A DNA stretch of 6,858 bases, from positions 1 to 6,858 of the forward strand of contig DQVR01000093.1 in assembly GCA_015661645.1 (NCBI GenBank). The letters run 5' to 3'. A program made the position numbers and the translations under genes. This document shows positions 1 through 6,299 of this stretch, piece by piece. This DNA comes from Pyrodictium delaneyi (GTDB lineage Archaea; Thermoproteota; Thermoprotei_A; Sulfolobales; Pyrodictiaceae). Each line of letters starts with the position of its first letter. Within the stretch, counting starts at the first letter, position 1. The notes below the pieces were generated by a model. That model searched no databases. It was not told where the DNA came from and was given only the letters and a program-made list of their open reading frames with translations.

Positions 1-4
1 ATCA

Positions 5-10
5 ATCACC
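5..10 (-). promoter_or_regulatory. Possible ribosome binding site of a leftward gene starting off the window
   Basis: On the minus strand the last bases of the window read GGTGAT followed by TGAT. GGTGAT is complementary to the archaeal 16S rRNA 3' end, and only four bases remain before the edge. A start codon immediately outside the window would therefore be well spaced. No other minus-strand ORF reads through this end: an ATG at about 25 runs into a stop after four codons. This is inference from a short motif; the bases left of position 1 would settle it. Confidence 0.35.
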
Positions 11-69
11 TATAATGTTTTCATTGCCTTCTTGCTCGGGTATAGAGGAGAAGGCAAACCCAATATATA

Positions 70-79
70 CTTTTATATA
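70..79. promoter_or_regulatory. AT-rich TATA element, usable in either direction
   Basis: The sequence CTTTTATATA (its complement reads TATATAAAAG) is a good match to an archaeal TATA box on both strands. It is flanked by a second AT block, CAATATATAC, at 61-70. Rightward use would start transcription near 100-105 and give a leader of about 90 bases before the 191 ATG. Leftward use would start near 45-50 and give a leader of about 50 bases before the presumed gene off the left edge. The element lies inside an open frame that extends the 68-residue protein upstream, which argues against that extension being coding. Confidence 0.45.
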
Positions 80-142
80 CAAATAGTGGTCCAATGTCTT
101 AACCCTCGTTTAAGATACCGCACTGGAGGCCGCCAACCTGGA

Positions 143-154
143 CGCAAAAATATA
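143..154 (+). promoter_or_regulatory. Second candidate BRE/TATA for the 68-residue gene
   Basis: The stretch CGCAAAAATATA has an A-rich BRE-like half followed by a TATA-like half. It lies about 40 bases upstream of the ATG at 191. A start of transcription some 25 bases downstream (near 175) would give a short leader that still contains the GGAG at 181-184. It is a weaker match than the element at 70-79, and only one of them may be used. Confidence 0.3.
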
Positions 155-190
155 GGAGAACCGTGTGGACGCCGGTGCTGGGAGAGAGCC

Positions 191-397
191 ATGCCCGTGA
201 GCCGCAAGTACACGGCCTATAGGAAAGCGCTAGAACAGCTCAAGCTCCGCCAGCTAGACGTGTTCAGGTATAAGGACCACGATGAGGTAAGAGTACTAAC
301 ACCAAATAATAGGGTGGTATTGATAAAGCTGCCAAAACGCCGGGAAGAAATGACCGTTGACGAGTTCATAGAGCACGTAAAGAAGTCGATAGCTTGA
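191..397 (+). CDS. Small basic protein of unknown function (68 aa)
   Basis: I do not recognise this family. The ATG at 191 is chosen because GGAG lies at 181-184 with a six-base spacer, and because the open frame upstream (back to a TTG at 32) contains TATA-like elements and low-complexity translation. The product is rich in Lys and Arg (about 16 of 68 residues). A basic amphipathic helix is likely at residues 5-24, then two probable beta strands around 32-48 with a TPNN turn between them, then a helix at about 54-66. There are no cysteines, no membrane segment and no signal peptide. Small size and basic charge would suit a nucleic-acid-binding or ribosome-associated protein, but nothing specific supports that. 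The gene converges on thyX with 66 bases between the stops and appears to be a single-gene unit. Confidence 0.7.
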   Translation: MPVSRKYTAYRKALEQLKLRQLDVFRYKDHDEVRVLTPNNRVVLIKLPKRREEMTVDEFIEHVKKSIA

Positions 398-439
398 TAA
401 TATTTCTACCGATTGCGACCCGCTATTGTAACCCGTTCT

Positions 440-457
440 CTAGCCGCTAGCGCCTAG
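440..457. repeat. Near-perfect CTAG palindrome between convergent genes
   Basis: This 18-base element contains three CTAG units and a perfect CGCTAGCG core. It equals its own reverse complement at 16 of 18 positions. It sits in the 66-base gap between the stop of the 68-residue gene (397) and the stop of thyX (464), where transcription from both sides must end. It could form a short hairpin in either transcript. Archaeal termination usually relies on T-rich tracts, however, and none is strong here, so a terminator role is only a guess. Confidence 0.3.
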
Positions 458-463
458 CCGTTC

Positions 464-1471
464 CTACGCCGAAGCGGTCTTATCCTCAGCGTACCTACTA
501 CTATCACGTGCATACCTTAGACAATTCTGTATACCCTTTCGCGGCACCAGCTCTGGGCATCTCTCTATTGTGAAGACGCATTGCCCTAAGAGGTAGGCAT
601 CCAGGCTGCATGGCTCTACGCGTACACGGTTTTCCTGGAGGACACAGCGGGGCCCCGCGTACTGGAATATCTCTGGGTGGACCTTCACGAGCTGGTCGTA
701 GACGCTCCACGCCAGCATGCGTATCTCCCATTGAGCGTGGCTGCACATCCTAAGCGGGAGGAAGCTCTCTAGGAGCTCCCGTGCATTCATGGTGAAGACT
801 ACCCGTGTACGGACAGCATGCGGTAGTACAAGCCGCGCATCTTCTCTCGGCACTCCCTTAGCAAGCATCTCGTAGTAGGCGGCGGTAGCGCTGAGGTGTA
901 CACGTATCTGGTGAAGAACCGTGTCCATATTCCACTTCGGGTTTATCACATAGGCTTTGCTGACAGCTACCACAATTCCATCAACATGTACCCTGCTACT
1001 CTCCTCGGCCAGTGCCTGTTGTACTAGCTCGGCAGCCCGGCTTAGAGCTGAGCCGTATACCGTATAGTCTGCGCTACTGCTCGGCTTCTCCGGGCAGTCG
1101 ACCCCAAGTATACTGCATATCTCCAGCACCATGCTTCTTAGGAATCCTTCTGTATACCTCATACTCTGCTGCGTGTAGCTCGCTATCCTGTGGCGTACTA
1201 GTTGGTGGCTACAGACGCGGCTGCAAACGGCCTCAAAAGTGTACACGGCATGCTCTAGGGGGCTCCCGTGCCCTCTACGTACAAGCTCACGTATCCATTT
1301 CTCTATATCGCTGGGCTGCATTTCCCAGGCCTTTTCCACTGGCTTCTTTGAGACTGTTATCCTAGCAGCCGCAGCAACGAGACGCGGGGCGTCGCGAGTA
1401 TACGAGATAAGCCTAACGCTGACCGGCGGCGTTGTCGAGGCCGCGTCTGGTGTTGCTTCCAGCAGAGACAT
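464..1471 (-). CDS. thyX: Flavin-dependent thymidylate synthase ThyX
   Basis: ThyX transfers the methylene group of methylene-tetrahydrofolate to dUMP, using FAD and NADPH, to make dTMP in the cytoplasm. The ThyX signature RHRxxSxxxxSxR is at residues 93-105 (RHRIASYTQQSMR). The second family block is at about 223-250, with TMNAR at 227-231 and LRMCSHAQWEIR at 240-251; these regions hold FAD- and dUMP-binding residues in the family. The fold appears to begin near residue 17. The ATG at 1471 is kept because no start codon lies between it and Met51, which is inside the domain. GGGG at 1477-1480 is a modest ribosome binding site. At 335 residues it is longer than the usual 220-250. The C-terminal part from about 270 begins AGPRC and has cysteines at 276, 288, 298, 305 and 317. 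It lies 126 bases downstream of nrdJ and has its own TATA box. Confidence 0.95.
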   Translation of the reverse strand: MSLLEATPDAASTTPPVSVRLISYTRDAPRLVAAAARITVSKKPVEKAWEMQPSDIEKWIRELVRRGHGSPLEHAVYTFEAVCSRVCSHQLVRHRIASYTQQSMRYTEGFLRSMVLEICSILGVDCPEKPSSSADYTVYGSALSRAAELVQQALAEESSRVHVDGIVVAVSKAYVINPKWNMDTVLHQIRVHLSATAAYYEMLAKGVPREDARLVLPHAVRTRVVFTMNARELLESFLPLRMCSHAQWEIRMLAWSVYDQLVKVHPEIFQYAGPRCVLQENRVRVEPCSLDAYLLGQCVFTIERCPELVPRKGIQNCLRYARDSSRYAEDKTASA

Positions 1472-1550
1472 TCGAGCCCCAAGGAGGAGTACTGGAGTGA
1501 GAAGACAGGCGAAAACTAAGGTCCACGAGGCGATGATAAGCAGCCCTATA

Positions 1551-1560
1551 CTTTATATAA
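1551..1560 (-). promoter_or_regulatory. TATA box of the thyX promoter
   Basis: On the minus strand this reads TTATATAAAG, a strong archaeal TATA box, in the gap between the nrdJ stop and the thyX start. Transcription would be expected to start about 25 bases downstream, near 1530, giving a leader of about 60 bases before the ATG at 1471. This suggests thyX can be transcribed independently of nrdJ. Confidence 0.65.
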
Positions 1561-1597
1561 TAGTGTGTGGCCTGCCCAAGGCTTACCGGGCGCATAT

Positions 1598-4591
1598 TTA
1601 CATCTCACATGTCTTGCACGTGCTGTTCTCTGTGAGCTCTACTACTACCTCGCTTGTATCTGTTCGTGCTTCCTTTACCTCGAACAGCTCCCTGACTCTC
1701 CCATCAATCTCCAGTTCCTCTGGCCTAGCTCTTTTCCTTAGATGTATCATCCTCATCTTTCGGCGTGGCTGCTCTTGGCTCTTCTTGCGCCGCCTTATAG
1801 GCTTGGTTGACAAGCTCTTCTGCTCGCCGCCGAAGTAGATTACCTGGAGGCCCTTGCTTCCGTCGCGGTAGACGGTTACACCCTTTAGGCCGCCTAGCCA
1901 GGCTACTAGGTAGGCTGTGTAGACCTCATCCTTGCCAGCCTCGCTACGTAGGTTTATTGTCTTGCTTATAGCCTGGTCTACGTAGAGCTGGGCTGCCATT
2001 TGGTGCGCCAGGTGGTACCACAGGTCAAAGTCCATGCTCATTGTGAATAGTCTTGCTAGCCGCTCTATCTCGGCGAGGAACCCGTTCATTATTCCCATCT
2101 GCATTAGTCTATTGCGTATCTCATCCAGGGCCCAGCGGAGCGAGCCCTTATGCCTGCTGATTGTCTCGTAGACTAGTTTCACGGCTTCTTCTGGCGCCTT
2201 GTAGCGTGTAGCCGTCTCTAGGAGCTTCTCGCGGAACGGCCTCACCACCTCCAGGAACTCGCCGACCGCCACGACGCGGCGGTATACTAGGGCGAAGTAC
2301 GGCTCTATACCGCTACTTGTGCCGGCTATGATGCTTATTGTGCCGGTGGGCGCCACAGTGGTAGTAACAGTATTCCTAGGAGCTTTAGCGCCTAGGAGGC
2401 GGCCATAGCTCTTCAGGAGCTCCCATGCCGCCTGGGGCATCCATATTGCTAGTGCTAGTAGGTGCCTGGGGCTGTTAGCCACCTTGACCGGGTGCAGCTT
2501 TAGCGCCTCCCATACGTGGCGCTTCTCTACCCCGAATACCTCGCGTGCTACACGCTCTAGCACGGGCTCTGGGACTAGCTTTATGCTACCGTCTAGCTCG
2601 ACTCTACTCCGGGCCTCCCCGACGAGCTTTCCTTGTATCTCACCCGGTATCTCAACCTCGTGGTACCGTATCTTCAGCCAGCCATCCTCGAACCGGGCTA
2701 CCTCAGCCGCCTTAAGCAGGGCCGGTGTGTGCAGCTCAACCAATTCCTTGGGCTCGCCCTTCTCTAGGCACTTCATTCTGCGCCAGTCCCAGCGCCTGCA
2801 TTCAAATGCGGGTGCGTGGCCCAGCTTAGCGCCTAGCTCCCAGCTACGCTTCCAGCTATAGACCTCCAGAGCCGCCATGACTATGAGTGTGAATGCCACA
2901 GCCTCCTCGCTGTCATACGGGTAGCCGAGCTTCGCGAGCGCATCAGCTAGACCCATTATCCCTAGGCCTATCTTCCTTGTCAGCTTGTTGGCTGTATCCT
3001 GCCTGGGGTCAGGATGGTTGTTGAGGTCTATAACAGCGTCCATAGCGCTTATTACCACTTGTATATCATGCATGAACTTCTCTATATCGAAGCGGCCTCC
3101 TACCACGTACTTCTCGACGCTAATGCTGCCGAGGTTACAGCTCTCAAAGGGATATAAAGGTTGTTCTCCACATGGATTTGTAGCTGTTATAGCTCCAAGC
3201 CACGGGGTCGGGTTCCACTTGTTGTGGTTGTCGGGTATGAAGAGTCCGGGGTCGCCGCCTGCCCACGCGTTCTCTACTATCTTCTCCCATATCCTGCGGG
3301 CCGGGTAGCGCCAGACATGAGGATTCTTGGTGTCGGGCTGCGTTTCCCAGCCAGTGTACTTGGCCTGTTCCTGAAGCGCTTCTAGGGCTTTCTTCCGTGC
3401 TTCTTCCGCCACATCCTCGTATATGTTGAGGTATGGGTTGTCTAGCAGCCAGGGGTGCTTCTCTATGAGCTTGCCTATCCGGCCCGAGCCTGCAGCCCTG
3501 CTCACGCTGTAGTGTAGCCTATAGACGCCAGCCTCCCTGTCAGCGCTGTACCTTGGGTTTATCATCCACCACTCCTTGTCCTCTAGTACAGCCTTCATAA
3601 AGGCGTCATTTATACCGGCGCTTATATTGAAGTTGGTTATGTTGGCGTCTTGTAGCGGCGGCTCCTTGGCTTGTATGAAGCCAGCGTCTTCTACCGTGCT
3701 CCAGCCGCCACGTGTCATTCTCTCCAGCATCTCCTTGACCGTAGCATCGACCTCGTATTCACCGTCCTTCTCTATAGTGTCTACTATCTCTTTGAGCTGG
3801 CGTAGCAGGCCCTGGAGCTGTGGCGGTAGACTGTTCCAGAGCGCCGCCCAGGGGTCAAAGTCTGGGTTGATTATGTCTGGATGCCAGACATGCAGAATAC
3901 CCATGTTTGCGCCGCGCCGCTTGCCGCCCTGCTTCACCATTTCTGTGACTACGTCGTATATCTGGATGAAGCTTAGAGGCCCAGAGGCGTAGCCGCTAGT
4001 ACCCCTCACGGTGTCCCAGCGGGGCCGGAGCTCTGAAAACGAGAAGCCCTGGCCACCGCCCCACTTGAACGTCATAGCCTGGACAGTGGCAGCATCCATT
4101 ATAGCGCGCATATCGTCGTAGACCGGGGTCACGTAGCACGCGCTCAGAGTACCTTTGGCCCCGTTAGCGTACATATTGAAGAGGGTTGGAGAGTTGAACA
4201 TGAATCGCCGGGTTACGAGTAGCCGGTATAGCTCCTCGGGGTCTACACGGCTCCGGAAGCCTAGCGCCACTCTCCGCAAAACCATGCTAGGGGTCTCCAT
4301 GAAGGCGCCGTACTCGTTACGGGTCATATACCTGGCCATGAGGACGCGGATAGCGTTGTAGGTGAACCCCATATCATCGGCACATGGCTTCTCACGCCTA
4401 CCCTCTACATACTCCTTCACGCATTCTGGAAGCGGCGCTAAGAGCCCGCCGTTAGGCGCAGCTTCCCGATAGCTACTAGCTATAGTAGGGTATATATCCG
4501 CAAGTAGGAGCCTCTTAGCCTCCTCCTCGGCTTCTGGCCGGTACAGCGACTCTCTGATAAGTTCTAGCTGCTGCTTGTCGCTACCTGCCAC
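1598..4591 (-). CDS. nrdJ: Adenosylcobalamin-dependent (class II) ribonucleotide reductase
   Basis: This enzyme reduces ribonucleotides to deoxyribonucleotides through a thiyl radical made with adenosylcobalamin, without oxygen or a separate radical subunit. The active site is complete. The first redox Cys is C152 (SACYV). NPCGEQ at 472-477 gives N472, thiyl C474 and E476. The partner redox Cys is C485 (ESCNLGS), 11 residues after C474. The phosphate-binding loop APTGTISIIAG is at 747-757. The tail ends in CKTC (C992, C995), the pair that re-reduces the active site. KWGGGQGFSFSELRP at 176-190 is a typical NrdJ segment. No N-terminal ATP-cone and no intein is seen. At 997 residues it is long, apparently because of extra segments near 242-312, 348-425 and 597-705. 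A very basic linker (about 929-956) precedes the tail. The start is GTG, with GGGGTG seven bases upstream. Confidence 0.96.
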   Translation of the reverse strand: MAGSDKQQLELIRESLYRPEAEEEAKRLLLADIYPTIASSYREAAPNGGLLAPLPECVKEYVEGRREKPCADDMGFTYNAIRVLMARYMTRNEYGAFMETPSMVLRRVALGFRSRVDPEELYRLLVTRRFMFNSPTLFNMYANGAKGTLSACYVTPVYDDMRAIMDAATVQAMTFKWGGGQGFSFSELRPRWDTVRGTSGYASGPLSFIQIYDVVTEMVKQGGKRRGANMGILHVWHPDIINPDFDPWAALWNSLPPQLQGLLRQLKEIVDTIEKDGEYEVDATVKEMLERMTRGGWSTVEDAGFIQAKEPPLQDANITNFNISAGINDAFMKAVLEDKEWWMINPRYSADREAGVYRLHYSVSRAAGSGRIGKLIEKHPWLLDNPYLNIYEDVAEEARKKALEALQEQAKYTGWETQPDTKNPHVWRYPARRIWEKIVENAWAGGDPGLFIPDNHNKWNPTPWLGAITATNPCGEQPLYPFESCNLGSISVEKYVVGGRFDIEKFMHDIQVVISAMDAVIDLNNHPDPRQDTANKLTRKIGLGIMGLADALAKLGYPYDSEEAVAFTLIVMAALEVYSWKRSWELGAKLGHAPAFECRRWDWRRMKCLEKGEPKELVELHTPALLKAAEVARFEDGWLKIRYHEVEIPGEIQGKLVGEARSRVELDGSIKLVPEPVLERVAREVFGVEKRHVWEALKLHPVKVANSPRHLLALAIWMPQAAWELLKSYGRLLGAKAPRNTVTTTVAPTGTISIIAGTSSGIEPYFALVYRRVVAVGEFLEVVRPFREKLLETATRYKAPEEAVKLVYETISRHKGSLRWALDEIRNRLMQMGIMNGFLAEIERLARLFTMSMDFDLWYHLAHQMAAQLYVDQAISKTINLRSEAGKDEVYTAYLVAWLGGLKGVTVYRDGSKGLQVIYFGGEQKSLSTKPIRRRKKSQEQPRRKMRMIHLRKRARPEELEIDGRVRELFEVKEARTDTSEVVVELTENSTCKTCEM

Positions 4592-4598
4592 TATAGTA

Positions 4599-4604
4599 CA
4601 CCCC
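4599..4604 (-). promoter_or_regulatory. Ribosome binding site of nrdJ
   Basis: On the minus strand GGGGTG lies seven bases before the GTG at 4591. It matches the GGTG core used by crenarchaeal mRNAs. An in-frame stop closes the reading frame shortly upstream. This supports GTG 4591 as the true start rather than a later ATG. Confidence 0.6.
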
Positions 4605-4606
4605 TG

Positions 4607-4738
4607 CTATTCTAGGGCGCAGTAGGGGTAGTCTAGCCCTGCCACAATTAGTGCCGCGTAATACTTCTTCAGTGCAGCACCTAGCACTGTTACAGCCTCT
4701 ATACGCCCGTAATATACTCCGAGCTGCTCTGCCACCAT
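4607..4738 (-). CDS. Possible small ORF (43 aa) just upstream of nrdJ
   Basis: An uninterrupted frame runs from an ATG at 4738 to a TAG at 4607-4609, ending 15 bases before the nrdJ GTG. The product begins MVAEQLGVYYGRIEAV and ends with GLDYPYCALE. It is rich in Ala, Leu and Tyr, with one Cys, and would suit a short alpha-helical peptide. The family is not recognised. A partial ribosome binding site (GTGAT, nine-base spacer) precedes the ATG, which directly follows an in-frame TAG. Against it: the length is near chance, and a TATA-like sequence for nrdJ at about 4710-4717 lies inside it. It may be a real small protein, a leader peptide for nrdJ, or a chance frame. Confidence 0.3.
   Translation of the reverse strand: MVAEQLGVYYGRIEAVTVLGAALKKYYAALIVAGLDYPYCALE
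4710..4717 (-). promoter_or_regulatory. Weak TATA-like candidate for the nrdJ promoter
   Basis: The minus strand reads AGTATATTAC around here, the best TATA-like string in the 228 bases between nrdJ and the gene upstream. A start near 4688 would give nrdJ a leader of about 100 bases. The match is weak, and it lies within the possible 43-residue ORF, so at most one of the two readings is right for a given transcript. The remaining part of the gap, 4739-4819, shows nothing I can name. Confidence 0.25.
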
Positions 4739-4819
4739 AGTCTAGGTATCACTTGGTCTTACCCTTATCACTGCAGCCTGTCAGGGGTAGAACTACAATG
4801 AAGAACTAGACCCACGGTG

Positions 4820-5260
4820 CTATACAAAATAGATTATTATCCTATCATATGGTTCTTCCTCGAAATAGACCTTTCGCTTAGCCTGCATATAGAGCATTAC
4901 GTCCCGGCTTGTTAGCACAAAGTAGTCATAAAGGAAGCTAGCAGGCGTTATAACTGTAAGGTATCTCTCAAACTCGAGATCCGTATAGACCACCTCAAAG
5001 TTGCCAATATAGTTCCTGCCGACAATGTCCACGCGCGGCGCCTCCAGGGGCTTAAGCTCCTCGGCGAAACCTATGAAGAGTGTCTTCCTATTTCTATCCT
5101 CTATTTCTCTCTTATGGGTATACTTCGCCTCTATAGTGACGCTCCGCGGCTCAAACAGCAGCCCTGCGTTGGCAGCCCTTATCTCGAGGGCCTCCCTCAT
5201 AACGCGTAGCTCTAGCGCACCGCCATCCCAGCGTACATAGAAGCTCTCACGCCTTACCAT
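4820..5260 (-). CDS. Protein of unknown function (146 aa)
   Basis: I do not recognise the family. The frame opens with GTG then ATG (5263 and 5260). The ATG is preferred because a perfect GGAGG at 5268-5272 is seven bases from it and only four from the GTG. The product is soluble-looking, with no cysteine, no signal peptide and no membrane segment. It is rich in aromatic and charged residues. The N-terminal 40 residues look like beta strands (SFYVRWDGGALELR). A highly charged stretch with HKREIEDRNRK lies at about 49-59. Further probable strands alternate to the end, with acidic EEEPYD followed by a hydrophobic C-terminus, IIIYFV. This suggests a small mostly-beta domain. It follows the KaiC-like gene by about 87 bases on the same strand and may share its transcript. 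A functional tie to the ATPase or to nrdJ is only suggested by position. Confidence 0.75.
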   Translation of the reverse strand: MVRRESFYVRWDGGALELRVMREALEIRAANAGLLFEPRSVTIEAKYTHKREIEDRNRKTLFIGFAEELKPLEAPRVDIVGRNYIGNFEVVYTDLEFERYLTVITPASFLYDYFVLTSRDVMLYMQAKRKVYFEEEPYDRIIIYFV

Positions 5261-5267
5261 CACCCAT

Positions 5268-5272
5268 CCTCC
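5268..5272 (-). promoter_or_regulatory. Strong ribosome binding site deciding the start at 5260
   Basis: The minus strand reads GGAGG, a perfect match to the anti-Shine-Dalgarno sequence, followed by ATGGGTG and then the ATG at 5260. The seven-base spacing favours that ATG over the adjacent GTG at 5263. An ATG directly after the GGAGG is out of frame and closes after a few codons. Confidence 0.65.
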
Positions 5273-5300
5273 TGCATACGTCTTCCTCTTTTACGTCCAG

Positions 5301-5313
5301 GGCTCCAGGAGCC
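5301..5313. repeat. Short hairpin between the KaiC-like gene and the 146-aa gene
   Basis: GGCTC-CAG-GAGCC is a perfect five-base-pair stem with a three-base loop in the 87-base spacer. It has no T-run after it on the minus strand. It could be an mRNA processing or stability element, or chance. Confidence 0.25.
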
Positions 5314-5347
5314 GGGAGTCTTCCCCTAATAGCAACCTTGGTGTTCC

Positions 5348-6166
5348 CTAGGCCTCGTTTTCCCCATCGGGTATCTCTAGTAGCCTCTGCAGCTCTGCAG
5401 CTAGCATTCTCGCCGCGATCGATGGCGGCAGAGCAGTGTCCTCTTTACGGTATATCGTAGGCGCTTTTACACGCATACCTATACCGTCCCTTATCTCTAT
5501 CTCATGCATACGGAGGCTGTGCTCCGTCTGCCTCATCTTTTCTATTATTACGTAGCGTCTAAGCTCTCCCCTTACGACAGACTTTCTAAACCTTATGATA
5601 CCGTCAGCCACGTGCTCTATACCGAAGCCGAAGCCGAGGCTCGTGGTGACGGCATACTGGCTTATGAGAAGGGCTGTGAAGTCCCAGCGGTATAGGACTC
5701 GTTTAACATAGTAGCTATATTTCCTAGCCATTGCCGGCTTGTCCAGCCAAAAGGCTGACATAGAGTCTACAACTAGGCGCGCTCTACCATAGCCTAGATA
5801 CCTCTTCGCCTCTATTACCTTGTTGACCAGTGTCTCTACATCCAGCTCTGGAATACTCCATGGGTCGTCTCGTTTACCCATTAACGCATCTATTATGATG
5901 AGCTTACCGTCGCGGATAGCTTTCTCGAAGTCGAATCCAAACATTGCTGCCTGCTTTATTATGCTTTCCTTAGACTCCTCGGTTGTCACGTAGATGTTTT
6001 TGTCTCCCTGCCGTATACCCTCAGCTATAAAGTGAATTGAGAATATCGTCTTACCGGTGCCAGGCTCGCCCACAACCGCGACGAAGAAGCCTCGGGGTAT
6101 ACCTCCCTGTATGAGTTTGTCGAAGCCAGGTACTCCCGTCGGTAATCGTTCTATTTCCACTCTCAA
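5348..6166 (-). CDS. KaiC/RAD55-family RecA-type ATPase, single domain
   Basis: This is a RecA-superfamily P-loop ATPase of the single-domain archaeal KaiC-like group, which includes RadA paralogues and signalling ATPases. Numbering uses the TTG start at 6166 (272 aa). The opening LPTGVPGFDKLIQGGIPRG is the classic KaiC entry motif. Walker A GEPGTGKT is at 33-40, catalytic-type glutamates E63-E64 follow TT, and Walker B RLVVDS has D134. The GIEHVADGII strand is at 182-191, and the KMRQTEH segment has K210 and R212. The frame is open back to a GTG at 6253. The 29 extra residues do not resemble the family, and GGGGTG at 6178-6183 fits the TTG (11-base spacer), so 6166 is preferred; the GTG at 6160 is an alternative. 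No TATA box is visible upstream, so it may be co-transcribed with the gene at 6300-6695. The role is unknown; DNA repair or regulation are family-level possibilities. Confidence 0.88.
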   Translation of the reverse strand: MRVEIERLPTGVPGFDKLIQGGIPRGFFVAVVGEPGTGKTIFSIHFIAEGIRQGDKNIYVTTEESKESIIKQAAMFGFDFEKAIRDGKLIIIDALMGKRDDPWSIPELDVETLVNKVIEAKRYLGYGRARLVVDSMSAFWLDKPAMARKYSYYVKRVLYRWDFTALLISQYAVTTSLGFGFGIEHVADGIIRFRKSVVRGELRRYVIIEKMRQTEHSLRMHEIEIRDGIGMRVKAPTIYRKEDTALPPSIAARMLAAELQRLLEIPDGENEA

Positions 6167-6177
6167 TATTACTACGA

Positions 6178-6183
6178 CACCCC
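6178..6183 (-). promoter_or_regulatory. Probable ribosome binding site of the KaiC-like gene
   Basis: GGGGTG on the minus strand lies 11 bases before the TTG at 6166 and 17 before the GTG at 6160. The same hexamer precedes nrdJ with a seven-base spacer. The longer spacing here makes the start choice less certain. The more upstream GTG at 6253 has only an adjacent GAGG with no spacer. Confidence 0.4.
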
Positions 6184-6299
6184 ACACGCCGTGAAGAGCC
6201 GAAGAAGCGGCCGGGGATCGTTGTAGTAGCACAATGTTGCTGGGCCCTAGCACCCTCTACGTGTGGTCTCTGGCTGGGAACCGGCTAATCTGTGCTGTC

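Noticed and set aside
32..190. Upstream in-frame extension of the 68-residue protein from a TTG
   Set aside because: It spans two TATA-like elements, its translation is not protein-like, and the ATG at 191 has a good GGAG site.
1413..1595. Minus-strand 60-codon ORF between nrdJ and thyX
   Set aside because: It contains the thyX TATA box and overlaps the thyX 5' end in another frame, with no ribosome binding site.
1472..1597. C/D box small RNA suggested by a GATGATA string near 1532
   Set aside because: It does not match the C box consensus fully and no D box (CTGA) with suitable spacing follows.
1239..1838. Plus-strand 199-codon ORF opposite thyX and nrdJ
   Set aside because: It is antisense to two certain genes and spans the thyX promoter; its Ser-rich translation is typical of a shadow frame.
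3576..3992. Plus-strand ORFs of about 70-140 codons across nrdJ (also 2484-2861, 2985-3308, 3161-3385 and 4155-4361)
   Set aside because: All lie antisense within the intact nrdJ frame, are Ser-rich and resemble no family.
1598..4591. Intein in nrdJ, as found in some archaeal reductases
   Set aside because: The extra segments lack intein splice motifs (no Cys/Ser start with a terminal His-Asn), and the catalytic blocks are not interrupted at their conserved sites.
4592..4819. Cobalamin riboswitch ahead of the B12-dependent reductase
   Set aside because: No B12-box-like sequence or matching set of stems was seen, and such riboswitches are not established in crenarchaea.
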